Below, piece after piece: positions 25,356-34,763 of a stretch of 64,000 nt of DNA. A model generated the notes under the pieces. That model saw only the letters and a program-made list of their open reading frames with translations. It was not told the DNA's origin and made no database searches. Every line of letters begins with the position of its first letter. Within the stretch, counting starts at the first letter, position 1. The DNA lies in assembly GCF_014638745.1 (NCBI RefSeq), contig NZ_BMFO01000004.1:1-64000 (forward strand). Direction: 5' to 3'. Made by a program: the position numbers and the translations under genes. The stretch is from Arenimonas maotaiensis (GTDB taxonomy: Bacteria > Pseudomonadota > Gammaproteobacteria > Xanthomonadales > Xanthomonadaceae).

Positions 25356-26360
25356 ATGCCGCACCGTTCGCCGTCCCCCGCGTGGATTCTGTTGCTCGTC
25401 CTGCTGTTGCCGGCCGGCTGCGGCCGACGCGAGCGCGCGCCGGCGATCGCGCCGGCCATGTCCGCCACGTCCGACGGCGATCTGGTGCCCGGCCGCATCT
25501 TCGCCGACCGTCTGGCGCCGGGATGGTACGGGCCGGATCTGGTGGTGATTCCGGCCGGCGACTTCGACCTCGGCGCCTCGAAACGCGATAAGCAGGCGCC
25601 CGACAGCGAGAAGCCGGCGCATCGGGTCGTGTTCGCCCAGCCGTTCGCGCTGGCGCGCACCGAAACCACGGTGGCGCAGTTCGCCGAATTCGTGCGCCGC
25701 AGCGGGTACGTCAGCCTGGCCGAGCGGCGCGGCTACAGCGAGGTGTTCGATCTGGCCAGCGGCCGGTTGGTGCGCGGCGTGGGGGTCGACTGGCGCCACG
25801 ACCACCTCGGCAAGCCGGCGCGACCCGAACAGCCGGTGGTGCATGTGGCGTATGCCGATGCGCATGCTTACACGCGCTGGTTGTCGGAGCGCAGCGGCCG
25901 CCGCTATCGCCTGCCGAGCGAAGCCGAGTGGGAATACGTGCTGCGCGCCGGCGGCGAGAGCGTCTATCCCTGGGGCGACAAACCGAAGCATCCGCGGCAG
26001 GGCAATCTGGCCGGCGATCGCGACCGCTTTCCGAACGGCCGCAACTGGCGCAACGCCATCACCAACTACGCCGACGGCCATTGGGCGCTGGCGCCGGTGC
26101 GCAGCTACGCCAGCGAGCCGTTCGGCACCTTCGACATGCTCGGCAACGTCTCGGAGTGGGTCGAGGACTGCTGGCATGAAAACTACCGCCGCGCGCCGGC
26201 CGACGGCGACGCTTGGGTCAATCCCGGTTGCCGGCAGCGCGTGCAGCGCGGTAGCGCCTGGCTGAGTTCGGTCGATCAATCCCGGATGTCCTTCCGTCTG
26301 CCGGCCGATGCCGACCGCAGCAACCCGCGTCTGGGCTTCAGGGTCGCGCGCGAGCTGTAA
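25356..26360 (+). CDS. SUMF1/formylglycine-generating-enzyme-family lipoprotein
   Basis: A 334-residue protein with a lipobox (LLLVLLLPAGC, Cys22) and a C-type-lectin-like SUMF1 domain: VVIPAGDFDLGA, RTETTVAQFAEFVRRSGY, RLPSEAEWEYVLRAGG, DMLGNVSEWVEDCW and RVQRGSAWLSS. True formylglycine-generating enzymes need a copper-binding cysteine pair near the C-terminus; here only scattered cysteines (CWHEN, NPGCRQ) are seen, so a catalytic role is uncertain and a structural or binding role in the envelope is as likely. The start is 46 bases from the divergent rnd. The end overlaps the convergent gluQ by 23 bases. Confidence 0.82.
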   Translation: MPHRSPSPAWILLLVLLLPAGCGRRERAPAIAPAMSATSDGDLVPGRIFADRLAPGWYGPDLVVIPAGDFDLGASKRDKQAPDSEKPAHRVVFAQPFALARTETTVAQFAEFVRRSGYVSLAERRGYSEVFDLASGRLVRGVGVDWRHDHLGKPARPEQPVVHVAYADAHAYTRWLSERSGRRYRLPSEAEWEYVLRAGGESVYPWGDKPKHPRQGNLAGDRDRFPNGRNWRNAITNYADGHWALAPVRSYASEPFGTFDMLGNVSEWVEDCWHENYRRAPADGDAWVNPGCRQRVQRGSAWLSSVDQSRMSFRLPADADRSNPRLGFRVAREL

Positions 26361-27216
26361 CCGTCACGGCCAGCGCCGCATGATCGAAATGCGCGACGGC
26401 CGCGGCCAGATTGGCCGCCATCGGGCGTCCGCGCGCCAGTACCGCCGCGTCCTGGCCCAGATGCCGCCAGGCGGCGCGGAACGCCTCGAACCGGTCTTCA
26501 TCGGCGAGGGCCGCGGCCCAGTGCGATTTCGACAGCTTGTGGCCGCCGACGTCCAGCACCAGCGGGATGTGCGCATATTCAGGCTGCGGGTAGCCGAGCT
26601 GGCGTTGCAGGAAGATCTGGCGCGGGGTCGAGTCCAGCAGGTCGGCGCCGCGCACGACCTGGGTGATGCCCTGCAACGCATCGTCCACCACCACCGCCAA
26701 CTGATAGGCGTACAGGCCGTCGGCGCGCTTGAGCACCACATCGCCGACGGCTTCGTCGAGCCGTTGCATCTGCCGGCCGTACAGCAGGTCGTCGAAGCCG
26801 ATTTCGGCATCCGGCACCCGTAGCCGGATGGCGGCGTGCCGCGGATCGACCGGCGCCACGCAGGCGCGGTGGATGCCGCCGGCGGCGGCCAATTGCGTAC
26901 GGGTGCAGCTGCAGTAAAACGCCTTGCCGTCGGCCAACAAGCGCGCCAATGCCGCATCGTAGTGCATCGAACGCCCGGACTGGTACAGCACCGGTTCATC
27001 CGATTCCAGCCCGAAGCGGGCCAGTTCGTCCAGCTGACGGCGCGCCATGCCGGCGATTTCGCGCGGTGGATCGATGTCCTCGACGCGGATAAGCCATTGC
27101 CCGCTGTGGCTTTTCGCCATCAGGTAGCTGCCCAGCGCCGCCACCAGCGAGCCCAAGTGCAGCGGGCCGGTGGGCGAGGGCGCGAAGCGGCCGCGGGGCG
27201 GGGAGGTCTGGGTCAC
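26338..27216 (-). CDS. gluQ: Glutamyl-Q tRNA(Asp) synthetase
   Basis: A 292-residue truncated paralogue of glutamyl-tRNA synthetase that attaches glutamate to queuosine in tRNA-Asp. It begins RGRFAPSPTGPLHLGSLVAAL with the HLGS form of HIGH, carries the zinc-type CSC segment (AFYCSCTRTQL) and the GHKLSKS signature loop, and lacks an anticodon-binding domain. The length is typical of GluQ-RS. It is convergent with the SUMF1-type gene, with overlapping 3' ends, and divergent from htpX. Confidence 0.95.
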   Translation of the reverse strand: MTQTSPPRGRFAPSPTGPLHLGSLVAALGSYLMAKSHSGQWLIRVEDIDPPREIAGMARRQLDELARFGLESDEPVLYQSGRSMHYDAALARLLADGKAFYCSCTRTQLAAAGGIHRACVAPVDPRHAAIRLRVPDAEIGFDDLLYGRQMQRLDEAVGDVVLKRADGLYAYQLAVVVDDALQGITQVVRGADLLDSTPRQIFLQRQLGYPQPEYAHIPLVLDVGGHKLSKSHWAAALADEDRFEAFRAAWRHLGQDAAVLARGRPMAANLAAAVAHFDHAALAVTVTARARP

Positions 27217-27247
27217 GGAAATTTCACTTGATTTTTCGGAATTTGGC

Positions 27248-27253
27248 TACAAT
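27248..27253 (+). promoter_or_regulatory. Candidate -10 box of htpX
   Basis: TACAAT, 42 bases upstream of the htpX start, in an AT-rich stretch unusual for this genome. A weak CACTTG at 27225-27230 stands 17 bases upstream. HtpX genes are often heat-shock or envelope-stress regulated, but no clear sigma-32 or Cpx-type site is recognisable. Confidence 0.4.
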
Positions 27254-27294
27254 TCATTATCGTCAATCCAAGCCAATCCACAAAGGGTTTCACC

Positions 27295-28188
27295 ATGTTC
27301 AAACGCATCGCGTTGTTCCTCGCCACCAACCTGGCCGTCCTGCTGCTGCTCAGCATCGTGCTCAGCGTGCTGCAGAACGTGTTCGGCATCACCCTCGGCA
27401 ATAACGGCACCCTGCTGGTGTTCGCGGTCGTTTTCGGCTTCGGCGGTTCGCTGATTTCGCTGATGATCTCGAAATGGGTCGCCAAGCGCCAGACCGGCAT
27501 GCACATCATCGAAACGCCGCAGGGCGAACTCGAGCAGTGGCTGGTGTCCACCGTTCGCCGCCAGGCCGAGAAAGCCGGCATCGCCATGCCGGAAGTCGGC
27601 ATCTACGACGCGCCGGAAATCAACGCCTTCGCCACCGGCCCGAGCCGCAACAACTCGCTGGTGGCGGTGTCCACCGGCCTGCTGCGCTCGATGAGCCGCG
27701 ACGAGGCCGAGGCCGTGCTCGGCCACGAGGTCAGCCACGTCGCCAACGGCGACATGGTGACTATGGCCCTGCTGCAGGGCGTGATGAACACCTTCGTCAT
27801 CGTGCTGTCGCGCGTGGTCGGCCGCGTGGTCGATTCCGTGGTGTTCGGCAACCGCGACAACGGCCCGGGCTTCGGCTACTTCATCGTGGTGTTCGTGCTC
27901 GACCTGGTGTTCGGCCTGTTCGCGTCCTTCATCACCGCCTGGTTCAGCCGCCAGCGCGAGTTCCGCGCCGATGCCGGCGGCGCCAGCCTGGCCGGCCGCG
28001 AGAAGATGATCGCCGCGCTGCAGCGCTTGGCCCAAAACCACGGCCAAAGTAGCCTGCCGACCCAAATCGCCGCGTTCGGCATCTCCGGCGGCCTGAAGTC
28101 GGGCATCGGCGCGCTGATGATGACCCACCCGCCGCTGGAAGTCCGCATCCAGGCCCTGCGCGACGCCGGTTCGGCGGTCAGCCGCTGA
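27295..28188 (+). CDS. htpX: Membrane zinc metalloprotease HtpX
   Basis: A 297-residue M48 protease that degrades damaged inner-membrane proteins together with FtsH. Two N-terminal hydrophobic helices ([19 protein letters not shown] and the following one) precede the catalytic HEVSH motif, with the third zinc ligand expected in the EFRADAGGA segment; two further hydrophobic stretches lie between them. The C-terminal [10 protein letters not shown]-type segment is present as [11 protein letters not shown]. The length matches E. coli HtpX. A bidirectional terminator follows at 28211-28238. Confidence 0.96.
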   Translation: MFKRIALFLATNLAVLLLLSIVLSVLQNVFGITLGNNGTLLVFAVVFGFGGSLISLMISKWVAKRQTGMHIIETPQGELEQWLVSTVRRQAEKAGIAMPEVGIYDAPEINAFATGPSRNNSLVAVSTGLLRSMSRDEAEAVLGHEVSHVANGDMVTMALLQGVMNTFVIVLSRVVGRVVDSVVFGNRDNGPGFGYFIVVFVLDLVFGLFASFITAWFSRQREFRADAGGASLAGREKMIAALQRLAQNHGQSSLPTQIAAFGISGGLKSGIGALMMTHPPLEVRIQALRDAGSAVSR

Positions 28189-28210
28189 GCCCGGCGGCGT
28201 TCCGAAACGA

Positions 28211-28238
28211 AAAAAACCGCCGGCGACGGCGGTTTTTT
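28211..28238. terminator. Bidirectional intrinsic terminator between htpX and fimX
   Basis: A 12-base-pair stem (AAAAAACCGCCG/CGGCGGTTTTTT) with a GCGA loop and T runs on both strands, between convergent genes. Confidence 0.88.
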
Positions 28239-28257
28239 CATGGCCGGCGTCCGCGGC

Positions 28258-30336
28258 TCAGGTGCTGAAGTCGAAGGTCATCTGGGTCAGCGGCGGCGAC
28301 AGGAAATTGCCTTGGATCCAGTCGACGCCGGCGCTGAACAGCAGGCCGACGGTGGCGGCGTCGGACACGAATTCGGCCATGGTGGCCTTGTCCAGGTCGC
28401 GCGCGTGCTGCACGAATTCGCGGATCTTGGCCTGGTGTTGCGGGTTCTTGTCCAGGTCCTCGATGAAGCTGCGGTCGATCTTGATCATGTCCGCGTCGAA
28501 GTGGCCGAGCATCTTCAGCGAGTCGACGCTGGTGCCGAACTGGGTCAGGCTCAGGCGCACGCCGAGCGGCTTGATGGCGGCCTTGAACGCCTGCACGTCC
28601 TTCAGGCGGGTGATGATCTGCGATTCCGGCAATTCCAGGATCAGACGCCGGCCTTCGACCTCGTGCGCGCGCAGGGCGGCGGAAATCAGATGCGCCAGCG
28701 AGATGTCCTGCACCGATTCCGGCGAGATCTTGACGAAGATCTGGGTGTCGATACCGCGGCGTTGGCGCTCGGCCAGCAGGGCGATGGCCTGGCCGACCAC
28801 CCAGCGGTCGATGTCGTCGATCAGGCCGTGGCGCTGCGCGATCGGCAGGAAATGGTCGGGCGCGATCTGCTCGCCTTCCTGCGAGGGCAGGCGGATCAGC
28901 AGCTCATAGCTCTCGATGTCGCTTTCCTGCGTCAGATTGATGACCGGCTGGTAGTTCAGCACGAACTCGCCGCCGGCCAACGCCTTCAGGATGCGTTCGC
29001 GCCAGGCTTTGTCGAGTTCGGCGTCGGCGCGTTCGCCGGCCGCCGGGTCGAACACCTCGAAGCGGTTGCCGCCCAGGCCGTCCATCGACTGCAGCAGCCG
29101 GTTGGCGGTGTTCAGGATTTCCGGCACGCTGGCGTTCTGTTCGGTGATCTGCACGCCGGCCACGCTGACGCTGAAGCCGATCGAGCTGTCGCCGACTTCC
29201 AGCAGCACGTTGTCGAAGCCGGCGTGGATGCGTTCGCACAGGGCCACGGTGTCCTCGAAACGGCTGTCGGGGCAGAGCACGGCCAGCGTGTGGTCGCGCA
29301 GGTGGAAGCAGACGCCGTCCTCGGCGGTCAGCGTCGTCAGCTTCGCGGCGAACTCGATCATCAGCTGGTCGACCAAGCCGATGTCCAGGTTGCGGGTGCG
29401 CTGCTCGAACTGGTTCGGCTCCACCAGCAGCACCGCCTGGTTGCCGGTGCCGGCGCCGGCGCGGCCGACGGCGGTCTCCAGCTGGCCCATGAAGTACTTG
29501 CGGTTGAACAGCATGGTGTTCGGATCGCGGTCCTTGAGTTCGCGCAGCTGCTCGCTGAGCTGGCTGTCGGCCAATTGCGGGCGCGCCACCAGCTGTAGGC
29601 AGAGTTCGCCGTCGTAGCTGGCCGGCATCATCTCGAATTCGACCTCGGCCGCGGAGCCGTCGGCCGGATGGATGCCGACGCGGATCGAGGGCGGGCATTG
29701 GCGGGTCTTGGCGAAGTCCTTGACGATCTGCTTGAACGCGGCCTGCTGGCCGGCGTCGATCAGGTCGAGGATCGGCATGCCCTCCAGCTCGTCGAAGCTC
29801 TCGTAGCCGAACATCTGCAGGTAGGATTCGTTGGCGCGGATGTGCATGCCGTCGTGGATGTAGGCGATTGGGTCGCGCGAGGATTCGATCAACGCGTCGC
29901 AGCGGCGCTCCGATTCGCGCAGGTCGGCCTCGAAATGGCGCACCGAGCGGCGGTTGAGCAGGGCCAGGAACTGCCGGCGGATGACGTGCCGGATGTGCGC
30001 CGGCTCGCCGCGGATGACCGCGTCGGCGGCGCCCTTGCCGAGCGCGTCCAGCACCGCTTCGTCGCTCAGGTGCTCGAGCACGGCGATCACCGGAATGTCC
30101 TTGCCCTGGCGTTTGATGCGCTCGACCGCCTGCTCCAGCGGCAGCACCGGATTGGCGGCGACCAGCACGATGTCGGTCCGGCTGTTGGCCACGATGTCGT
30201 CGAACTGGGCGTCGTCCTCGGCGCGCTCCGGCCGCACGGCGATGCCGCCGTTGCGGATGTGGCTGATCATGAACTCGGCCTGTTCCAGCTGCACTTCGAC
30301 GATCAGCAGGCGCAGCGCCTGTTCGAGTTTCGACAT
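28258..30336 (-). CDS. fimX: FimX-like degenerate GGDEF-EAL c-di-GMP receptor
   Basis: A 692-residue protein with the REC-PAS-GGDEF-EAL layout and length of Pseudomonas/Xanthomonas FimX, a cytoplasmic c-di-GMP sensor controlling type IV pilus assembly with PilZ and PilB. The receiver-like N-terminus lacks the normal phosphorylation pocket; PAS spans roughly 140-260. The GGDEF signature is absent (the position reads LRDHTLAVL). The EAL domain is also degenerate: EAL is ELL (SYELLIRL), the conserved NLSP is VKISP and DDFG is TQFG, so phosphodiesterase activity is unlikely while ligand binding may persist. A plausible promoter lies at 30350-30378. epmB is upstream on the same strand, 59 bases away. 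Confidence 0.82.
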   Translation of the reverse strand: MSKLEQALRLLIVEVQLEQAEFMISHIRNGGIAVRPERAEDDAQFDDIVANSRTDIVLVAANPVLPLEQAVERIKRQGKDIPVIAVLEHLSDEAVLDALGKGAADAVIRGEPAHIRHVIRRQFLALLNRRSVRHFEADLRESERRCDALIESSRDPIAYIHDGMHIRANESYLQMFGYESFDELEGMPILDLIDAGQQAAFKQIVKDFAKTRQCPPSIRVGIHPADGSAAEVEFEMMPASYDGELCLQLVARPQLADSQLSEQLRELKDRDPNTMLFNRKYFMGQLETAVGRAGAGTGNQAVLLVEPNQFEQRTRNLDIGLVDQLMIEFAAKLTTLTAEDGVCFHLRDHTLAVLCPDSRFEDTVALCERIHAGFDNVLLEVGDSSIGFSVSVAGVQITEQNASVPEILNTANRLLQSMDGLGGNRFEVFDPAAGERADAELDKAWRERILKALAGGEFVLNYQPVINLTQESDIESYELLIRLPSQEGEQIAPDHFLPIAQRHGLIDDIDRWVVGQAIALLAERQRRGIDTQIFVKISPESVQDISLAHLISAALRAHEVEGRRLILELPESQIITRLKDVQAFKAAIKPLGVRLSLTQFGTSVDSLKMLGHFDADMIKIDRSFIEDLDKNPQHQAKIREFVQHARDLDKATMAEFVSDAATVGLLFSAGVDWIQGNFLSPPLTQMTFDFST

Positions 30337-30349
30337 GGGGAGACTTCCG

Positions 30350-30378
30350 TATTCTCTTGCTGTCCGTAACAATAGCAA
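30350..30378 (-). promoter_or_regulatory. Candidate promoter for fimX
   Basis: On the minus strand TTGCTA (30373-30378), a 17-base spacer and AGAATA (30350-30355), 13 bases before the start codon. It lies in the gap between epmB and fimX, suggesting fimX is transcribed separately. Confidence 0.45.
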
Positions 30379-30395
30379 AAAACCGGCGGAAAGGG

Positions 30396-31403
30396 CTAAG
30401 CCAGCGGGGTTTTATGCGGCTCGCCGGCGATTTCGCGCACCAGCTTCGGCACCAGGTAACCGGGCAGTCGCCGCATCAACTCCTGATGCAGGCCGCGCGC
30501 GCGGGCGTCCTCGACCGCGAAATGCGCCGCGCCGCGCACTTTGTCGAGCTGGTGCAGGTAATAAGGCAGCACGCCGCATTCGAACAGGCGCTCCGACAGC
30601 GCGCTCAGCGCGTCGCCGTCGTCGTTGACGCCGGCCAGTAGCACCGATTGGTTGAGCAGGACGGCGCCGGCCGCGCGCAAGCGCGCCAGCGCCGCGGCCA
30701 CCTCGCCGCACAGTTCGTTGCCGTGGTTGGCATGCACCACCACCGTGGTCGGCCAAGGCAGGGCCGCCAGCCAGCCGGTGAATTCGGCATCGACGCGCTC
30801 CGGCAGCACGATCGGCAACCGGGTGTGGATACGCAGGCGGCGCAGATGCGGAATGCCGGCCAAGGCGTCGGTCAGGGTCTTGAGCTTGGCGGTCGACAGC
30901 GACAGCGGATCGCCGCCGGACAGCAGCACCTCGTGGATCGATTCGTCGTCCGCCAGATAGTCGACGGCGGCCTGCCACTGGCCGGCCGCCGCGGTTTCCT
31001 CGGCATACGGGAAGTGGCGGCGGAAGCAATAGCGGCAGTTGACGGCGCAGGCGCCGGTGGCCACCAGCAGGGCGCGGCCGCGGTATTTGTGCAGGATGCC
31101 CGGGCCGCCGCGCGCGGCCAGGTCGCCGACCGCATCGACGCCGAATCCGGCCACGTCCAGTTCCTCTCCGCGCAGGGGCAGCACCTGCCGCAGCAGCGGG
31201 TCGTCGATGTCGCCCGGGCGCATCTTGGCGGCGAACCCGCGCGGCACCCGGAACGCGAATTCGGTGCGCCCGGCCTCCGATAGACGGTCGGCGTAGCCCT
31301 CCAGTCCCAGCAGCCGCAGCAGTTCGGCCGGATCGCGCAGGCTGTCGCGCCAGAGCCGCTGCCAGTCCGGCATTTGAGGGGAAGGGGGTTTGGCGGTTAT
31401 CAT
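30396..31403 (-). CDS. epmB: EF-P beta-lysylation protein EpmB (lysine 2,3-aminomutase-like)
   Basis: A 335-residue radical-SAM, PLP-dependent enzyme converting alpha-lysine to (R)-beta-lysine, which EpmA then attaches to EF-P. The cluster motif is [15 protein letters not shown], followed by [10 protein letters not shown], and the C-terminus holds the PLP-lysine region ([12 protein letters not shown]). It diverges from efp, its substrate, with 87 bases between starts. The start is ambiguous: 31403 (MITAKPP) is used, but 31373 (MPDWQRLW) is also possible, and neither has a convincing ribosome binding site. epmA is not in this window. Confidence 0.94.
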   Translation of the reverse strand: MITAKPPSPQMPDWQRLWRDSLRDPAELLRLLGLEGYADRLSEAGRTEFAFRVPRGFAAKMRPGDIDDPLLRQVLPLRGEELDVAGFGVDAVGDLAARGGPGILHKYRGRALLVATGACAVNCRYCFRRHFPYAEETAAAGQWQAAVDYLADDESIHEVLLSGGDPLSLSTAKLKTLTDALAGIPHLRRLRIHTRLPIVLPERVDAEFTGWLAALPWPTTVVVHANHGNELCGEVAAALARLRAAGAVLLNQSVLLAGVNDDGDALSALSERLFECGVLPYYLHQLDKVRGAAHFAVEDARARGLHQELMRRLPGYLVPKLVREIAGEPHKTPLA

Positions 31404-31490
31404 AGAGGGCTAGGGCGGCCGTCCGGCCGCGTCGATCAACGACTTATTGTACCCCGCCGGCTTCGGCGCGGGGAATTCGGGAGCGAAAGT

Positions 31491-32057
31491 ATGGCCAGCT
31501 ATGGCATGAACGATGTGAAGAACGGCATGAAGATCCTGGTCAACAACGAACCCTGCGTCATCACCGAAACCGAGTACGTGAAGCCGGGCAAGGGTCAGGC
31601 CTTCACCCGCATGAAGTTCCGCTTCATCAAGTCCGGCCGCATCCAGGAAATCACCATGAAGGCGACCGACAACGTCGAGGCCGCCGACGTCATGGATACC
31701 GACATGCAGTTCCTGTACAGCGACGGCGAATACTGGCACTTCATGCAGCAGGAGACCTTCGAGCAGGTGCAGGCCGACAAGAACGCCACCGGCGACGCCT
31801 GGAAATGGCTGAAGGGCGAAGAGGATTGCGTGGTCACCCTGTGGAACGGCCAGCCGATCGCGGTCACGCCGCCGAACTTCGTCGAGCTCAAGATCGTCGA
31901 GACCGACCCCGGCCTGCGCGGCGACACCTCCGGCGGCGGCGGCAAGCCGGCCAAGCTGGAGACCGGCGCCACGGTGCGCGTGCCGCTGTTCGTCGGCCAG
32001 GACGAAATCATCAAGGTCGACACCCGTTCCGGCGAATACGTCAGCCGGGTCAAGTAA
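31491..32057 (+). CDS. efp: Elongation factor P
   Basis: A 188-residue translation factor that relieves ribosome stalling at polyproline. The tip loop has Lys34 in VKPGKGQAF, the residue modified by the EpmA/EpmB pathway; epmB is divergent next door. The three beta-barrel domains are complete, ending [12 protein letters not shown]-like ([13 protein letters not shown]). The ATG at 31491 follows GGGAG and matches other EF-P starts. A second paralogue of the EfpL type is encoded at 61444-62007. The MTA deaminase gene begins three bases later. Confidence 0.97.
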   Translation: MASYGMNDVKNGMKILVNNEPCVITETEYVKPGKGQAFTRMKFRFIKSGRIQEITMKATDNVEAADVMDTDMQFLYSDGEYWHFMQQETFEQVQADKNATGDAWKWLKGEEDCVVTLWNGQPIAVTPPNFVELKIVETDPGLRGDTSGGGGKPAKLETGATVRVPLFVGQDEIIKVDTRSGEYVSRVK

Positions 32058-32060
32058 GCC

Positions 32061-33398
32061 ATGACCGGCGCCCCGCAGGCCTGTGATCTGCTGATCGAAG
32101 CCGGCTGGGTGATTCCGGTCCGGCCCGCCGGCGCGGTACTGGAAAACCACGCCGTCGCGGTCAGCGCCGGCCGCATCGTCGCCGTATTGCCTGTAGCCGA
32201 GGCGCGTGCGCGCTTCGCGCTGGCCGAGACCGTCAGCCGCCCGGACGCCGCGCTGTTGCCCGGGCTGGTCAACGCCCATTGCCACAATCCGATGACGCTG
32301 CTGCGCGGCGTCGCCGACGATTTGGCGCTGATGCCTTGGCTCAACGAGCACATCTGGCCGATCGAGCGCGCGGTGATGGCACCGGACTTCATCGCCGACG
32401 GCGTGGAGCTGGCGGTGGCCGAGATGCTGCGCGGCGGCACCACCTGCTGCAACGAGAACTATTTCTTCCCCGACGCCCTGGCGCGCACCTACCGCCGCCT
32501 CGGCTTCCGTGCCGCGGTCAGCATCCCGGTCATCGATTTCCCCTCGGCTTGGGCCGCCAGCCAGGACGAATACTTCGACAAGGGTCTGGCCGTGCATGAC
32601 GCCTACCGCAGCGATCCGCTGCTGAGCTTCAGCATGACGCCGCACGCGCCGTACACGGTGAACGACGCCGGCTTCGAGCGCATCCGCCGCTACGCCGAGC
32701 AGCTCGACCTGCCGGTGCATTGCCATGTGCACGAGACCGCGCAGGAAATCGCCGACTCGATGCAACAATACGGCCAGCGGCCGTTGGCGCGGCTAGAGCG
32801 CCTGGGCTTGGTGAATGAGCGCCTGACCGCCGTGCACATGACCCAGCTGGATCCGGCCGAAATCGCCCTGTGCGCCGAACGTGGCGTGTCGGTGGTGCAT
32901 TGCCCGCAGTCCAACCTGAAACTGGCCTCGGGTTTCTGCCCGACCGGCGACCTGCTGGCCGCCGGCGTCAACGTCGCCATCGGCACCGACGGCTGCGCCA
33001 GCAACAACGACCTCGACATGTTCGACGAACTGCGCACCGCCGCGCTGCTGGCCAAGGCGGTGTCGCGTGACGCCACGGTGTTCAACGCCGACCAGGCGCT
33101 GTACGCCGCGACCCTGGGCGGCGCCCGCGCCATGGGCCTGGAGTCCGAAATCGGCTCGCTGGAAGTCGGCAAGCAGGCCGATCTGATCACCGTCGAGCTG
33201 TCGGCGTTGGAGGCCCTGCCGCTGTACGATGCGGTGTCGCAGTTGGTGTATGCCGGCGCCCGCCATTGGGTGCGCGACGTCTGGATCGCCGGCAGCGCCA
33301 AACTGCGCGACCGCCGGCTCGTCGACATCGACACCGACCGCTTGGCCGCCAATGCCCGCCACTGGCAACAGACCATCCGACAGGTACCCCGCGCATGA
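32061..33398 (+). CDS. 5'-methylthioadenosine/S-adenosylhomocysteine deaminase (TRZ/ATZ family)
   Basis: A 445-residue amidohydrolase. Metal ligands: NAHCHNPM, the histidine in [17 protein letters not shown] and the aspartate in [15 protein letters not shown]. The pattern MTPHAPYTV is typical of MTA/SAH deaminases. The order deaminase-ubiG-phosphatase matches that around PA3170 in Pseudomonas, a characterised MTA deaminase. It would divert methylthioadenosine to methylthioinosine, a side route to the mtnBDC salvage genes at 55489-57367. The stop overlaps the ubiG start (ATGA). Confidence 0.88.
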   Translation: MTGAPQACDLLIEAGWVIPVRPAGAVLENHAVAVSAGRIVAVLPVAEARARFALAETVSRPDAALLPGLVNAHCHNPMTLLRGVADDLALMPWLNEHIWPIERAVMAPDFIADGVELAVAEMLRGGTTCCNENYFFPDALARTYRRLGFRAAVSIPVIDFPSAWAASQDEYFDKGLAVHDAYRSDPLLSFSMTPHAPYTVNDAGFERIRRYAEQLDLPVHCHVHETAQEIADSMQQYGQRPLARLERLGLVNERLTAVHMTQLDPAEIALCAERGVSVVHCPQSNLKLASGFCPTGDLLAAGVNVAIGTDGCASNNDLDMFDELRTAALLAKAVSRDATVFNADQALYAATLGGARAMGLESEIGSLEVGKQADLITVELSALEALPLYDAVSQLVYAGARHWVRDVWIAGSAKLRDRRLVDIDTDRLAANARHWQQTIRQVPRA

Positions 33399-34099
33399 AC
33401 GCCAACGTCAACCCGCAGGAAATCGCCAAATTCGGCGCGCTCGCCAGCCGCTGGTGGGATCCGAACGGCCCGCAACGGCCGCTGCATGAACTCAATCCGG
33501 TCCGTCTGGACTACGTCCGCCGGCACCACGCTCTGCGCGGAGCACGCGTGCTCGACGTCGGCTGCGGCGCCGGTCTGTTGAGCGAAGCCATGGCCGGCGA
33601 GGGCGCCCGGGTCACCGGCATCGACCTGTCGCCGGAATTGATCGACGTGGCGCAGCTGCATCTGCTCGAATCCGGCCGTCAGGCCGAATACCGCGTGGTC
33701 TCTGCCGAAGACCTGGCCGCGGAATGTCCCGGCAGCTTCGATGCGGTCACCTGCATGGAGATGCTGGAACACGTGCCCGATCCGGCGTCGGTGTTGCGCG
33801 CCTGTTTCACCTTGCTCGCGCCCGGCGGCATGCTGCTGTTGTCCACCCTGAACCGCACCCCGGCCGCCTTCGCGTTGGCCATCGTCGGCGCCGAATACGT
33901 GGCGCGCCTGCTGCCCAAGGGCACGCACGACTACCGCAGCTTCATCAAGCCCTCGGAGCTGGCGGCGGCGTTGCGCGCGGCCGGCTTCGAACTGCGCGAC
34001 GTCAGCGGCCTGTCTTACAATCCGATCACCCGCCGCGCCGCGATCACCGGCAACGCCGCGGTGAACTATCTGATGGCGGCCGAAAAACCGAATGTCTGA
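33395..34099 (+). CDS. ubiG: Ubiquinone biosynthesis O-methyltransferase UbiG
   Basis: A 234-residue SAM-dependent methyltransferase carrying out both O-methylations of ubiquinone synthesis. N-terminal [18 protein letters not shown] is diagnostic of UbiG; motif I is [15 protein letters not shown], with [13 protein letters not shown] and [16 protein letters not shown]. Starts in the stop of the deaminase gene and overlaps the phosphatase gene by eight bases, so the block is one transcript. Confidence 0.96.
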   Translation: MNANVNPQEIAKFGALASRWWDPNGPQRPLHELNPVRLDYVRRHHALRGARVLDVGCGAGLLSEAMAGEGARVTGIDLSPELIDVAQLHLLESGRQAEYRVVSAEDLAAECPGSFDAVTCMEMLEHVPDPASVLRACFTLLAPGGMLLLSTLNRTPAAFALAIVGAEYVARLLPKGTHDYRSFIKPSELAAALRAAGFELRDVSGLSYNPITRRAAITGNAAVNYLMAAEKPNV

Positions 34100-34763
34100 A
34101 ACCATCGCCCCGTTGGTGCTGTTCGACCTGGACGGCACCCTGCTCGACAGCGCGCGCGACCTGCATGCCGCGATGGACGCCCTGTTGGCCGCGAAGTCCG
34201 AGCCGCCGGTGGCGTTTGAGGAATTCCGCCCGGTGGTGTCCAAAGGCGCCCGCGCCATGCTCAAGCAGAGCTTCAAGCAGGCCGACGAGGCCGCGCGCGA
34301 GTCCTTGCTGCCGGAATTCCTGGCCGAGTACGAGCGCCGTCTGGCCGAGCACAGCCGCCTGTTCGACGGCGTCGCCGACCTGCTCGAGCGCATCGAGGCG
34401 CTCGGTCCGCGCTGGGGCATCGTCACCAATAAGCCGTACTATCTGGCCGAGCCGCTGGTGCGCAAGCTCGGCTGGCAGTCGCGCAGCGCCATCCTGCTCG
34501 GCGGCGACAGCCTGCCGCGCAAGAAGCCCGAGCCCGACCAGCTGCTGCATGCCTGCGCGCAACTGACGGTACCGCCGGTGCGTACGGTATATGTCGGCGA
34601 CGACGAGCGCGACGTGCAGGCCGCCAACGCCGCCGGCATGCGCTCGGTCGGCGCGCTCTGGGGTTACCGTCCGCTCGACGATGACCCGGCCCGTTGGCGG
34701 GCCGATGCCCTGATCGAGGCGCCGCTGGAGCTGATCGAACGCGGCCTGCTGCACGGTCTGTGA
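34092..34763 (+). CDS. HAD phosphatase (Gph/MupP type)
   Basis: A 223-residue HAD-family phosphatase: motif [16 protein letters not shown], motif II threonine in GIVTNKP, motif III lysine in KKPEPDQ, motif [15 protein letters not shown]. By sequence it could be phosphoglycolate phosphatase; by position next to ubiG it matches the Pseudomonas gene for MupP, the N-acetylmuramate-6-phosphate phosphatase of cell-wall recycling. Sequence alone does not separate the two. It overlaps ubiG by eight bases and the next gene by one. Confidence 0.88.
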   Translation: MSETIAPLVLFDLDGTLLDSARDLHAAMDALLAAKSEPPVAFEEFRPVVSKGARAMLKQSFKQADEAARESLLPEFLAEYERRLAEHSRLFDGVADLLERIEALGPRWGIVTNKPYYLAEPLVRKLGWQSRSAILLGGDSLPRKKPEPDQLLHACAQLTVPPVRTVYVGDDERDVQAANAAGMRSVGALWGYRPLDDDPARWRADALIEAPLELIERGLLHGL

